A stretch of DNA of 49,094 bases from Eubacterium sp. Lineage in GTDB: Bacteria > Bacillota > Clostridia > Lachnospirales > Lachnospiraceae. The notes under the pieces are model-generated. The model was not told where the DNA came from and ran no database searches. It saw nothing but the letters and a program-made list of their open reading frames with translations. A program made the translations under genes and the position numbers. Position 1 is the first letter of the stretch. Each line of letters starts with the position of its first letter. The stretch covers positions 1-49,094 of the forward strand of contig JAFYHN010000075.1 in NCBI GenBank assembly GCA_017539165.1, in the 5' to 3' direction. Shown here in pieces: positions 9,667-17,590 of the stretch.

Positions 9667-10581
9667 ATGTCATATAATTCGGCAATAACTATAGGTAAGT
9701 TCGACGGTTTTCATTTGGGACACCAGGTGCTTCTGCAGGACATTTCAGCTAGAGCAGAGAGTGACGGTATTAAGGCTGTCTGCTGCAAGCTTAGATTTCC
9801 GGGTAGCAATATTATGTCAACCGAAGAAGAAGTGTTATTTTTAAAACACAATTTTCCCAATATAGATAGAATTGAATATATAGATTTTACACCTGAATTT
9901 GCAGCCATGAGTCCTGAGGAATTCGTAAAGGAATATCTGATCAAAAAGCTTTCTGCAACGTATGTTGTGGTAGGTACAGATTTCAGATTCGGAAAGAACA
10001 GAAGTGGAGATACTGAAACCCTAAAAAATCTTGGAGAAAAATATGGATTTAAAGTAAGGGTATGTGATAAACTTCAAGTTGACGGTTCTGTGGTAAGTTC
10101 AAGCAGAGTAAGAGAGACTCTTGAAACAGGCAATATGGAAATGGTTCAGAAACTCCTCGGGTACAGCTATAAGCTTGAAGGAAAGGTAGGATCTGGAAAG
10201 AAACTCGGAAGAACTCTGGGATTTCCGACTATCAACTTAGCTTATGAACAGGACAAACTGCTTCCTGCATTTGGAGTATATGCTAGTATCGTTAAAATAG
10301 GGCAGAACTCTGATGGTTCAGAAGAAGCATTGGGTCGCAGTCAAAATGATGGTACAAGGGTGTATAAAGGAATAACCAATATAGGAATCCGCCCATCAAT
10401 CGATGATGGAGACAAACCAACTGTAGAAACCTTCATATACGACTTTAACGAAGATATCTACGGCGAAAATGTTACAATAATTCCTGTACATTACATTAGA
10501 CAGGAACAGGCATTTGGTAGTCTTGATGAACTCATAAAACAGATCAATAAAGATATTGAAGCTGCTAGAGAGTTTACATAA
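9667..10581 (+). CDS. ribF: bifunctional riboflavin kinase/FMN adenylyltransferase
   Basis: Converts riboflavin to FMN and then FAD. The N-terminal nucleotidyltransferase domain has ITIGKFDGFHLGHQ, GTDFRFGKNRSG and SSSRVRE; the C-terminal kinase domain (from about residue 170) has GSGKKLGRTLGFPTINL and GITNIGIRPSIDDG, followed by PTVETFIYDFNEDIYG. The start is close behind the truB stop (TAG 9655-9657) with no strong ribosome site, consistent with translational coupling. At 304 aa it matches the family. It is the last protein gene of the operon, only 7 nt before the tRNA. Confidence 0.94.
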   Translation: MSYNSAITIGKFDGFHLGHQVLLQDISARAESDGIKAVCCKLRFPGSNIMSTEEEVLFLKHNFPNIDRIEYIDFTPEFAAMSPEEFVKEYLIKKLSATYVVVGTDFRFGKNRSGDTETLKNLGEKYGFKVRVCDKLQVDGSVVSSSRVRETLETGNMEMVQKLLGYSYKLEGKVGSGKKLGRTLGFPTINLAYEQDKLLPAFGVYASIVKIGQNSDGSEEALGRSQNDGTRVYKGITNIGIRPSIDDGDKPTVETFIYDFNEDIYGENVTIIPVHYIRQEQAFGSLDELIKQINKDIEAAREFT

Positions 10582-10588
10582 CATATCG

Positions 10589-10660
10589 GCACCAGTAGCT
10601 CAGTGGATAGAGCAATGGCCTCCGGAGCCATGTGCGTGGGTTCAATTCCCATCTGGTGTA
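10589..10660 (+). tRNA. tRNA-Arg (anticodon CCG)
   Basis: A full cloverleaf can be folded: acceptor GCACCAG/CTGGTGT plus discriminator A, D-stem GCTC/GAGC with loop AGTGGATA, anticodon stem ATGGC/GCCAT with loop CTCCGGA (anticodon CCG, reading CGG), variable loop GTGC, T-stem GTGGG/CCCAT with loop TTCAATT. CCA is not encoded. It lies 7 nt after ribF and may be co-transcribed with it. Confidence 0.96.
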
Positions 10661-10684
10661 TTTACGTTTTCAAAAGATTTAATA

Positions 10685-10794
10685 TGGGAATTGAACAGCG
10701 AGACCGAGGAGCGAAGCTCCGAGAGTACAACCCGGTGGGTTGTACGAGTCGAAGCACGGCCTGAAAGGTGGCGGAGCCACCGGCGGGATTCCCC
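10685..10794 (+). ncRNA. hairpin-rich structured RNA candidate (copy 1)
   Basis: A compact set of nested stems follows the tRNA. The outer stem is GGGAAT (10686-10691) with ATTCCC (10788-10793). Inside are GGAGC-GAA-GCTCC (10708-10720), GTACAACCC-GGT-GGGTTGTAC (10725-10745) and GGTGGC-GGA-GCCACC (10767-10781). No convincing protein runs through it. A related arrangement occurs at 39740-39866; both share GCACGGC, then a GGAGC-type loop and CACCGG. The strand is unproven because the stems are symmetric; + is assumed from the neighbours. I do not recognise an Rfam family. Confidence 0.55.
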
Positions 10795-10854
10795 AAAAAG
10801 TCCGAACGAATTTTAATATTTTACATAAATTATAATGTTTCTACGGAGGTTAAA

Positions 10855-11487
10855 ATGGCAAAGAAACGTAACAGACAAAAAGAGTTAAAACTCAGGAAAT
10901 TACTTATAGTAGTATGGCTTTTATTTATTGTTCTTCTGGGTGCATTTGGTTTCTTCATATATACAAGAAAGGACACGGTTAAAGATGATCTTACATTTTC
11001 AACAAGATTCTCTTACCAGACTAATGCCAATCCTGATATAAATGCTCTGATCATAACGTATCTTAGTGCAATGGCTTCTAGTGATCAGGGAATACTTCAG
11101 TCATGTGTAACTGAACCTGCACAGTTCAGTGATATGACAAATATTCAGAGTCAGTCTAAGATCATTACAAGATACGGAAATATCAACTGCTATACAGTTA
11201 ACGGACTTGATGATAATTCAACCATTGTATATGCAGTATCGAATATAACGATATTTGGTATTGATTCAACACCGCTTGATATACTTGGTCCTTATTATGT
11301 TGTTAAGCAGGGTAATCAGTATCTGATCGACAATGGTCCAAAGGATCAGAAGGTAACAAACTACATGGATAAAGTTAATAAGAATAAAGATATTCAGGAA
11401 CTTTATCAGATGGTAAAGGATGACGAAGAGAAGAAAGCTCAGTCTGATCCGGCACTTAAAGATTTTCTTGATAGAATAGGTCGATAA
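10855..11487 (+). CDS. single-pass membrane protein of unknown function
   Basis: ATG 10855 is chosen because GGAGG (10845-10849) is 5 nt upstream; the longer frame from 10768 would run through the hairpin element. The 210-aa product has a basic N-terminus (KKRNRQKELKLRK), one hydrophobic segment at about residues 15-36 and a roughly 170-residue outside domain (DINALIITYLSAMASSDQG, then repeated Ile/Val-rich strands) that resembles small NTF2-like folds only loosely. I do not recognise it. A candidate -10 box TATAAT is at 10831-10836. An 11-nt direct repeat ATAGGTCGATA (11476-11486, 11489-11499) surrounds the stop codon. Confidence 0.75.
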   Translation: MAKKRNRQKELKLRKLLIVVWLLFIVLLGAFGFFIYTRKDTVKDDLTFSTRFSYQTNANPDINALIITYLSAMASSDQGILQSCVTEPAQFSDMTNIQSQSKIITRYGNINCYTVNGLDDNSTIVYAVSNITIFGIDSTPLDILGPYYVVKQGNQYLIDNGPKDQKVTNYMDKVNKNKDIQELYQMVKDDEEKKAQSDPALKDFLDRIGR

Positions 11488-11498
11488 AATAGGTCGAT

Positions 11499-11547
11499 AG
11501 TAAAAAGATGACAGTTGAAATCTGATTTCAACTGTCATCTTTTTACT
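11499..11547. repeat. palindromic repeat copy 1; bidirectional terminator
   Basis: Perfect 24-bp inverted repeat around one central T, with core TGACAGTTGAAATC. Its outer arms AGTAAAAAGA/TCTTTTTACT give an A-tract and T-run on each strand, so it can end both the + gene before it and the - gene whose last codons it overlaps. Confidence 0.85.
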
Positions 11548-12019
11548 CTTCTGGTGTTTCTGATTCGGCGTCGTTCTGGCCGATCTTTGATATATCAATA
11601 CCGCGTGGCTCAACTGGAGTTGAGAACACAATCTGTGTTTCGGTCTTTCCGTATGTCTGGAGCTGGTTGATGAAGAAGTCGAGCTCCTGTGTACTAGGGA
11701 AGCATACTTTTATAAGCATTGAATAATTTCCTGTCACGCAGTTACATTCGAGTACATTTGGACATGCATCGATGAAAGGATAGAATTCAACTTTCTGATG
11801 TGGTTCAAGTGTAAGATTGATAAATGCGGTTATGTGGAATCCCAGCATCTGAGGATCCAGTGTAGCATGATATCCCTTGATGATTCCCTGTTTTTCGAGT
11901 CTCTCAATTCTTGCAGATACAGCAGGTGAAGAAAGGAATACTTTCTCAGCAAGATACTTAAGAGGGTATCTGGCATTCTCCTGAAGCAATGTAAGAATTT
12001 TAACATCAATTTTGTCCAT
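11543..12019 (-). CDS. Lrp/AsnC-family transcriptional regulator
   Basis: The 158-aa protein has an N-terminal winged helix-turn-helix (MDKIDVKILTLLQENARYPL, then YLAEKVFLSSPAVSARIERLEKQGIIKGY) and a C-terminal RAM/ligand domain (ITAFINLTLEPH, then GNYSMLIKVCF). Such proteins are usually octameric regulators that sense amino acids. On the minus strand GGGAG precedes the ATG at 12019 by about 8 nt. It is divergent from rluF across a 159-bp AT-rich gap that probably holds both promoters. Its stop lies inside the palindromic repeat. The target genes are unknown. Confidence 0.9.
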   Translation of the reverse strand: MDKIDVKILTLLQENARYPLKYLAEKVFLSSPAVSARIERLEKQGIIKGYHATLDPQMLGFHITAFINLTLEPHQKVEFYPFIDACPNVLECNCVTGNYSMLIKVCFPSTQELDFFINQLQTYGKTETQIVFSTPVEPRGIDISKIGQNDAESETPEE

Positions 12020-12178
12020 AGTAAGCTCCCTAAGTTTTTAACTTAATTATTTTATGTTTATTTTAAAAAATCTTAACTATTATAACTCTTATCCCGAAAT
12101 AAATCTATATAAAATTTGAAAAAAACTGCTGTCAGTGTTATATTTTATTAGTCACATTAATATATTTTAGGAAGTATT

Positions 12179-12883
12179 ATGGAAGAGAAAGTAAGAATAA
12201 ATAAATATTTAAGTCAGGCAGGAGTTCTTTCCAGACGTAAGGCCGATGAGGCTGTCGAGAAGGGGCTTATTACTATAGATGGAAGACCCGCAGTTCCGGG
12301 AGATATGGTTTCAGATGAAAATGAAGTCCTCTATAACGGCAATCCAGTCAAGACTGCCGGAATCGAGAAGGTTGTCATAGCATACAACAAGCCGCTCGGT
12401 CTGGTATGCACTTCGAAAGATGCCGATAAGGATAGCATTTTCAGAAAGTCCGACCTTGACGAAAGTCTGAGATATGTCGGAAGACTTGATAAGAATTCGC
12501 AGGGACTTCTCCTTCTTACCAATGATGGTGATCTGGCAAATGCCATCCAGAAGGCCAGAAATAACCATGAGAAGGAATATGTCGTCAGGGTTGATAAGCC
12601 GCTTACGGCAAAGTTCGTGAAAGGGATGGCTGCTGGTGTTCCGCTGGAGGAACGTACTACCAAGGAATGCTATATAAAGCAGACGGGGCAGAATACATTT
12701 AGAATCGTTATTACTGAAGGAATCAATCGTCAGATAAGACGAATGTGCGAATACTTCGATTATAAAGTTACATTTCTGAAGAGAGTCAGAGTAATGAATG
12801 TAGGACTTGGAAATCTGGAAGTGGGTAAGTGGAGAAGACTTACCAAGAACGAGGAGAAGATTCTCAGAGAACAATGCAAGTAG
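12179..12883 (+). CDS. rluF: 23S rRNA pseudouridine synthase, RluF-like
   Basis: RsuA/RluB/E/F-family enzyme. It starts with an S4 RNA-binding domain (RINKYLSQAGVLSRRKADEA), then the catalytic domain with AYNKPLGLVCTS and the active-site Asp in VGRLDKNSQGLLLLTNDG, and later EGINRQIRRMCEYFDYKV. The last motif and the 234-aa length point to RluF (23S U2604) rather than RluB. AGGAAG (12169-12174) precedes ATG 12179. It sits 32 nt before ligA and is probably co-transcribed. Confidence 0.88.
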   Translation: MEEKVRINKYLSQAGVLSRRKADEAVEKGLITIDGRPAVPGDMVSDENEVLYNGNPVKTAGIEKVVIAYNKPLGLVCTSKDADKDSIFRKSDLDESLRYVGRLDKNSQGLLLLTNDGDLANAIQKARNNHEKEYVVRVDKPLTAKFVKGMAAGVPLEERTTKECYIKQTGQNTFRIVITEGINRQIRRMCEYFDYKVTFLKRVRVMNVGLGNLEVGKWRRLTKNEEKILREQCK

Positions 12884-12915
12884 ATGACCGTGATTATATG
12901 GGGCAGGAGATATAG

Positions 12916-14880
12916 ATGGATAAGATCGCCAGAATTAAAGAACTTATAGATGTTTTAAATGATGCTTCACGTGCGTATTATGCGGAAGACGTCGAGATAA
13001 TGAGTAACTTCGAGTACGACAAGCTCTATGATGAACTTATGCAGCTGGAAGAAGAGACGGGAACTGTATTTGCAAACAGCCCGACTCAGAATGTCGGATA
13101 TGAGGTTGTAAGCGAGCTCCCGAAGGAGAAACATCCATCACAGATGCTTTCGCTCAATAAGACAAAGGATGTGGATGAGCTGGTATCCTGGCTTGGCGAC
13201 AAGGACGGTCTTCTTTCATGGAAGATGGACGGACTTACAGTCGTTCTTACATATGAAGGAGGAAAGCTCGTTAAGGCTGTTACGCGTGGAAATGGAGAAG
13301 TAGGTGAAGTTATAACACCGAATGCGAAGACATTTGTCAATCTCCCAAAGAGTATAAGTTATAATGGTAAGCTCACGATAAGAGGAGAGGCTATCATTAC
13401 CTATTCCGACTTTGAGAAGATAAATTCCGAGATAGAGGATGTTGATGCAAAGTACAAGAATCCGCGAAATCTCTGCAGTGGTTCAGTGAGACAGCTGAGC
13501 AGTGAGATAACGGCGAAGAGACACGTGAGATTCTATGCATTCTCAATGGTTGATCCCGAAGATACAGAACTTGTGGACAGCTTTGAGAATTCATTTGAGA
13601 AGAGATTCGAGTACCTGAAGGGGCTTGGTTTTGAAGTGGTTCAGTTCGAGAGAGTGACGGGGGTGAGTCTTCCGGATGCAGTGAAGAGCTTCTCGTCCAG
13701 GATTCCGTCAAATGAATTCCCAACGGATGGTCTCGTTCTGTCTTATGATGATATAGCTTACGGAAGAAGTCTCGGAACAACAGCCAAGTTTCCGAGAAAT
13801 GCGATCGCATTTAAATGGAAGGACGAAGAGGCTGAAACAGTGCTTCGTGATATCGAGTGGAGTCCTTCTAGAACCGGACTCATAAATCCGGTTGCTATTT
13901 TTGATACAGTTGACCTTGAGGGAACAGATGTAAGCAGAGCTAGTTTACATAACATCACATACGTGAGAGATATGAAGCTAGGAATAGGTGACAGGATCAA
14001 GGTTTATAAGGCGAATATGATCATACCTCAGATATCCGAGAATCTGACGAAGTCTGGAAATATCACAATACCGGATGCGTGTCCGGCTTGTGGTGGTGAA
14101 GTTGTTATCAAGAATGAAAAGGGCACAGAGACGCTCAACTGTGTGAATCCGAAATGTCCGGCTAAGAACATCAAACTCTTCACGCTTTTTGTGTCGAGAA
14201 ATGCCATGAATATAGACGGTATGTCGGAAGCTACTATGGAGACATTTATCGACCATGGACTGTTGAGAGGTTTGTCCGATATATATCACCTCGAAGAGCA
14301 CAAAGAAAAAATAGTTGCACTTGAGGGATTTGGCGAAAAGTCATATAATAAACTGATATCAGCTATCGAAGCTTCAAGGAAAGCAGATATGGCAGGATTC
14401 CTCTACGGTCTGGGCATCCCGGGATTTGGCGTTGCAAATGCCAAGCTTGTGGTCAAGGCTTACAAGAGTGATATCAATGCTATAATGAATGCCACAGAGG
14501 AAGAACTTGTAGAGATAGATCAGGTGGGAAATGTCCTGGCTGGTGACTTTGTTTCATATTTTGCTGATGAGAGTAAGAGAGCAGAAGTTGAGAAGCTGCT
14601 TAAAGAGATTGAATTCGTGATTGAAGAGAACACTGCTGAGCAGGATCTCGAGGGGATGACATTTGTTATAACCGGATCACTTGAGACTTATCCGAACAGA
14701 GATGCTCTCAAGAAAGAGATAGAAGACAGGGGCGGAAAGGTCGCAGGCTCAGTCAGCGCGAAGACCAGCTGCCTGATAAATAATGACATAGATTCGAATT
14801 CTTCCAAGAATAAAAAAGCAAAAAGTCTTGGAATTCCGATAATAACAGAAGAAATGTTTAAAAACAAACAGTTTACATAA
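12916..14880 (+). CDS. ligA: NAD-dependent DNA ligase LigA (divergent)
   Basis: Seals DNA nicks using NAD. The 654-aa protein has domain Ia (YYAEDVEIMSNFEYDKLYDE), the adenylation domain with the nucleotide-accepting Lys103 in SWKMDG, AVTRGNGEVGE (usually TRGDG) and NPRNLCSGSVRQL, the OB domain, a four-Cys zinc finger (CPACGG and CVNPKCPAK), helix-hairpin-helix units (ALEGFGEKSYNKLI, YGLGIPGFG) and a C-terminal BRCT domain (GMTFVITGSLETYPNRDAL). All domains are present, so it is probably active, but several motifs differ from canonical LigA. It could be a second, accessory ligase of the genome. Confidence 0.9.
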   Translation: MDKIARIKELIDVLNDASRAYYAEDVEIMSNFEYDKLYDELMQLEEETGTVFANSPTQNVGYEVVSELPKEKHPSQMLSLNKTKDVDELVSWLGDKDGLLSWKMDGLTVVLTYEGGKLVKAVTRGNGEVGEVITPNAKTFVNLPKSISYNGKLTIRGEAIITYSDFEKINSEIEDVDAKYKNPRNLCSGSVRQLSSEITAKRHVRFYAFSMVDPEDTELVDSFENSFEKRFEYLKGLGFEVVQFERVTGVSLPDAVKSFSSRIPSNEFPTDGLVLSYDDIAYGRSLGTTAKFPRNAIAFKWKDEEAETVLRDIEWSPSRTGLINPVAIFDTVDLEGTDVSRASLHNITYVRDMKLGIGDRIKVYKANMIIPQISENLTKSGNITIPDACPACGGEVVIKNEKGTETLNCVNPKCPAKNIKLFTLFVSRNAMNIDGMSEATMETFIDHGLLRGLSDIYHLEEHKEKIVALEGFGEKSYNKLISAIEASRKADMAGFLYGLGIPGFGVANAKLVVKAYKSDINAIMNATEEELVEIDQVGNVLAGDFVSYFADESKRAEVEKLLKEIEFVIEENTAEQDLEGMTFVITGSLETYPNRDALKKEIEDRGGKVAGSVSAKTSCLINNDIDSNSSKNKKAKSLGIPIITEEMFKNKQFT

Positions 14881-14976
14881 TGTCGGCTGATTTGACTATT
14901 GGTTTACATAAATGTAGAATATAGTTAACATAATTTGTTTAAATGGTTGACATAACGTGATTAAAAGTTGACATAA
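14871..14976 (+). promoter_or_regulatory. five phased GTTnACATAA boxes upstream of metA
   Basis: GTTTACATAA at 14871 and 14902, GTTAACATAA at 14924, GTTGACATAA at 14946 and 14967. The start-to-start spacings are 31, 22, 22 and 21 bp, i.e. about two DNA turns for the last four. The first box covers the last codons of ligA. They lie 35-140 bp before metA. They could be regulator sites; each also contains a TTGACA-like -35 sequence. No SAM riboswitch or T-box is seen. Confidence 0.6.
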
Positions 14977-15010
14977 TTTTGAGTTACTGGCCGTTTGGAG
15001 GATAGTGTAT

Positions 15011-15940
15011 ATGCCTATAAGAATAGATAACGATCTGCCTGTAAAGCAGATACTTGAGGAAGAGAATATATTTGTAATGGACGAGAATCGTTCAAATAGT
15101 CAGGATATTAGACCTATCGACATCCTGATTCTCAACCTCATGCCGCTTAAAGAGGATACAGAACTACAGCTTCTGAGAAGTTTGTCTAATACTCCTCTGC
15201 AGGTTAACATAACATTTGTAAGAACGGTTTCTTATGAGTCAAAGCATACATCAAGAGAGCATTTGGAGAGATTCTATTCGAACTTCCGTGAGGTTAGGAA
15301 GCGTAAGTGGGATGGAATGATTATCACAGGTGCGCCTGTTGAGAAGATGAAGTTCGAAGACGTTGAGTACTGGGAAGAACTGACCAAGATCATGGACTGG
15401 GCGAGTGAAAATGTAACTTCTACACTCCATATCTGTTGGGGAGCGCAGGCTGGACTCTACTATCATTACGGGGTCAATAAGTATGAACTTCCAAAGAAGC
15501 TTTCAGGAATATACGAGCATTTTACAATGCATAAGAGCAGAGAGCTTGTAAGAGGATTCGATGACAGTTTCCTGGCACCACATTCCAGATACACCGGAAT
15601 AGATGCAAATGCAGTCAGAGAGAATCCCAATCTTATAGTACTTGCTGATTCAGTTCTGTGTGGGCCATATATAATAGTTGGAGATGGTGGTAAGAATATC
15701 TTTATCACTGGACATCCTGAATACGATACACTTACGCTTGATCAGGAATATCATAGAGATCTTGGCAAGGGAATCTGCCCTGAGATACCAGTGAACTACT
15801 ATCCTGATAACAATCCGGAAAGAAAGCCGATCAAGTCCTGGAGATGCCATGCGAATACACTGTATAGTAACTGGCTCAATTATTACGTATATCAAAGCAC
15901 TCCTTATGACTGGACAGCAAGACGTACAGAAGACGAGTAA
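15011..15940 (+). CDS. metA: homoserine O-acyltransferase MetA (acetyl-CoA type predicted)
   Basis: First committed step of methionine synthesis from homoserine. ATG 15011 is chosen (GGAGG at 14997-15001, 9 nt away) rather than GTG 15005; with it the family numbering is exact: Cys142 nucleophile in LHICWGAQAGLYYHYG, and His/Glu in ITGHPEYD. Residue 111 is Glu (TGAPVEKM). In characterised MetA enzymes Glu111 goes with acetyl-CoA and Gly111 with succinyl-CoA, so the product is predicted to be O-acetylhomoserine. The 309-aa length is normal. The gene stands alone behind the box array and is followed by a terminator at 16068. Confidence 0.93.
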   Translation: MPIRIDNDLPVKQILEEENIFVMDENRSNSQDIRPIDILILNLMPLKEDTELQLLRSLSNTPLQVNITFVRTVSYESKHTSREHLERFYSNFREVRKRKWDGMIITGAPVEKMKFEDVEYWEELTKIMDWASENVTSTLHICWGAQAGLYYHYGVNKYELPKKLSGIYEHFTMHKSRELVRGFDDSFLAPHSRYTGIDANAVRENPNLIVLADSVLCGPYIIVGDGGKNIFITGHPEYDTLTLDQEYHRDLGKGICPEIPVNYYPDNNPERKPIKSWRCHANTLYSNWLNYYVYQSTPYDWTARRTEDE

Positions 15941-16067
15941 ACCCTAGTGTTTTAGCGGGTTTGCGGTATGTTCAATTAAAATTTGAAAAAAATCTGATTG
16001 GTGTCAAATTGGTGTTTTTTACCGGGATATAATTTGGATTCTACATAACAAAATAATGTATAAGAAG

Positions 16068-16115
16068 AGCATTTTCTACTCAGGATTACAATCTGATTAA
16101 GGAAGTGCTTTTTTT
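16068..16115 (+). terminator. Rho-independent terminator downstream of metA
   Basis: AGCATTTTCT (16068-16077) pairs with AGGAAGTGCT (16100-16109) using G-U pairs, followed by seven T. It ends the metA transcript or a short transcript begun near TATAAT at 16028. Confidence 0.7.
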
Positions 16116-16144
16116 GTTGCTTTGCAGGAGGAATGCAATGTTAA

Positions 16145-16411
16145 AGATACGATTACAGGGATCAGTTAAAGATAGGAGAAAAGGATCAGATCATCAATAT
16201 ATGCGAAATGAAATATTGTGACGGGATTTATACATTAAGTAAGAAGGAAAATGAAAGTATAAAAAACAAGATTCTTTCCTTTCAGAAGGTAAGCGGTACA
16301 AAGTATGCCATACATCCAGTTCTTGTAACAACTGAAGGATTACATGAAAACATATTCTCCGGAATAATACAAGCAGTTATAACTATAGGTGATCTTTTTC
16401 TTCCAAACTGA
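16145..16411 (+). pseudogene. C-terminal remnant of an AAA ATPase with nuclease-like tail (DUF4143/AAA_14-like)
   Basis: The frame is open from 16145 and contains IINICEMKYCDGIYTLSKKE and ends EGLHENIFSGIIQAVITIGD. This is the typical end of the large family of bacterial AAA ATPases whose tails read INxCEMKF...TLVTTFGL..N.YSG.VQS.VTLDDLF. Only about 88 residues remain, and the ATPase part is missing. An internal ATG at 16208 would encode 67 aa, but no ribosome site supports it. A strong AGGAGG at 16126-16131 instead precedes ATG 16138 in another frame, giving a 27-codon ORF of doubtful meaning. I read this as gene decay. Confidence 0.6.
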
Positions 16412-16475
16412 TATCGTAAACGCTGTTTGGAAAAATGAAACCAGTCGAAACTTTCGGTTTTTCTCATTATCATGA

Positions 16476-16613
16476 GGAAAAGATTATCTTTATATTTACC
16501 GCTTATGCTATACGGTTTTTGATGATGCAACTAATCGGATGATTGCATTTGCGAGAATAATAACGGACTACGTTTCAGTGTATTATCTTTGTGATGTTAA
16601 ATATTTTCATTGA
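16476..16613 (+). pseudogene. fragment of a GNAT acetyltransferase
   Basis: A stop-bounded frame reads YTVFDDATNRMIAFARIITD and then YVSVYYLCDV, which matches the central beta strands of GNAT N-acetyltransferases just before the acetyl-CoA loop. Both ends are missing, and the stop (16611-16613) lies inside the -35 box of the next promoter. Probably a dead remnant beside the truncated ATPase. Confidence 0.5.
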
Positions 16614-16639
16614 CAAAGTAACCGAACGGTAACTATAAT
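16610..16639 (+). promoter_or_regulatory. promoter with TetR-type operator in the spacer
   Basis: TTGACA (16610-16615) and TATAAT (16634-16639) are 18 bp apart. The spacer holds the near-palindrome AGTAACCGAACGGTAACT (16617-16634). Placement between -35 and -10 is classic for repression, most likely by the TetR protein encoded at 17590. Confidence 0.75.
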
Positions 16640-16678
16640 AAATATGACAGTTGAAATCAGATTTCAACTGTCATATTT
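16640..16678. repeat. palindromic repeat copy 2, in a 5' leader
   Basis: Perfect 19-bp arms around a central A, with core TGACAGTTGAAATC. It begins at the -10 box edge, covers the expected transcription start and ends 21 nt before ATG 16700. Here it cannot be a normal end-of-gene terminator. Confidence 0.85.
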
Positions 16679-16699
16679 TAGTATTGGAGGGAAAACTGA

Positions 16700-17590
16700 A
16701 TGAGGAGAAAATGGATGGTTGCGATTACATTTATAATTCTAATCCTTGCGCTGGGAGTGGATTTTATTATAATTAGACACAGAGCAATTAAACGGTTTGC
16801 AGTCTACGAGGCAAAAGCAAAAACTGAAAATACTTCATATGGCAGGATATCATATATCGATGAGGGAAAAGGTGAACCTGTTCTTATATGCCATGGGATC
16901 TGTGGGGGATATGATCAGGGATTTGATGTTCTGAAGGATAAAACGGATCATTACAGAGTCATAGCTCCATCGAGATTCGGATATCCTGGAAGTGATATGC
17001 CGGAAGATGCAAGTATAGATATGCAGGTTGAGGCATTTGCAGAATTGCTGAATAAACTGAGGATTGATAAAACTTATGTGCTCGGAACAAGTGCGGGGGG
17101 AACGGTCGCCATCAGATTTGCACTTGTTTATCCGGAAAGGTGCAAAGGACTGATACTTTATTGCTCGGGATATCCAGAATTTGAAAAGCCGACAGATCCT
17201 GCGGGTTATGCGGGTCCTCCGGCCGCAGTTTGTAATGATTTCTGTATGTGGATGATAAGTCCTTTATTTGAACCGATTATGGGAATGGAGAGCAGTACTG
17301 TAAATGAGATATTGCCTATGAAGGATCGAAAAGCTGGAATTATATTTGACGGTGCGGTCACCAATACAGATAAGACGAATAACTATAGTAACTATAATAT
17401 GCATAGGCTATCAGTTCCGGTTCTGATGATTCATTCTGAAGACGATAAACTAGCAAAGTATGAGTCGGCGGAAAAGTGGAGTAAAGAGTTAAACGATTGT
17501 ACATTTGTATCATTTCCAGATGGCGGTCACATAATGAAAGGACACGAGGAAGAAGTAAAGAAGGCTCTTCTTGAGTTTACGGAGGAATAA
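16700..17590 (+). CDS. membrane-anchored alpha/beta hydrolase
   Basis: The 296-aa protein has an N-terminal signal anchor (about residues 6-26, AITFIILILALGVDFIII) and an alpha/beta hydrolase fold: oxyanion region CHGICGGYDQG, nucleophile Ser in LGTSAGGTVA, Asp in HSEDDKLAKY and His in PDGGHIMKG. The substrate is unknown. The ribosome site GGAGGG (16686-16691) precedes ATG 16700. The stop TAA overlaps the next ATG by one base, so it forms an operon with the TetR regulator under the operator-bearing promoter at 16610. Confidence 0.85.
   Translation: MRRKWMVAITFIILILALGVDFIIIRHRAIKRFAVYEAKAKTENTSYGRISYIDEGKGEPVLICHGICGGYDQGFDVLKDKTDHYRVIAPSRFGYPGSDMPEDASIDMQVEAFAELLNKLRIDKTYVLGTSAGGTVAIRFALVYPERCKGLILYCSGYPEFEKPTDPAGYAGPPAAVCNDFCMWMISPLFEPIMGMESSTVNEILPMKDRKAGIIFDGAVTNTDKTNNYSNYNMHRLSVPVLMIHSEDDKLAKYESAEKWSKELNDCTFVSFPDGGHIMKGHEEEVKKALLEFTEE

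Noticed and set aside
10768-10854. Longer N-terminus of the membrane protein starting at 10768
   Set aside because: It would run through the 3' stem of the hairpin element, while ATG 10855 has a perfect ribosome site.
14881-15010. SAM riboswitch or T-box before metA
   Set aside because: No conserved aptamer core, T-box sequence or terminator is present; only the short boxes are seen.
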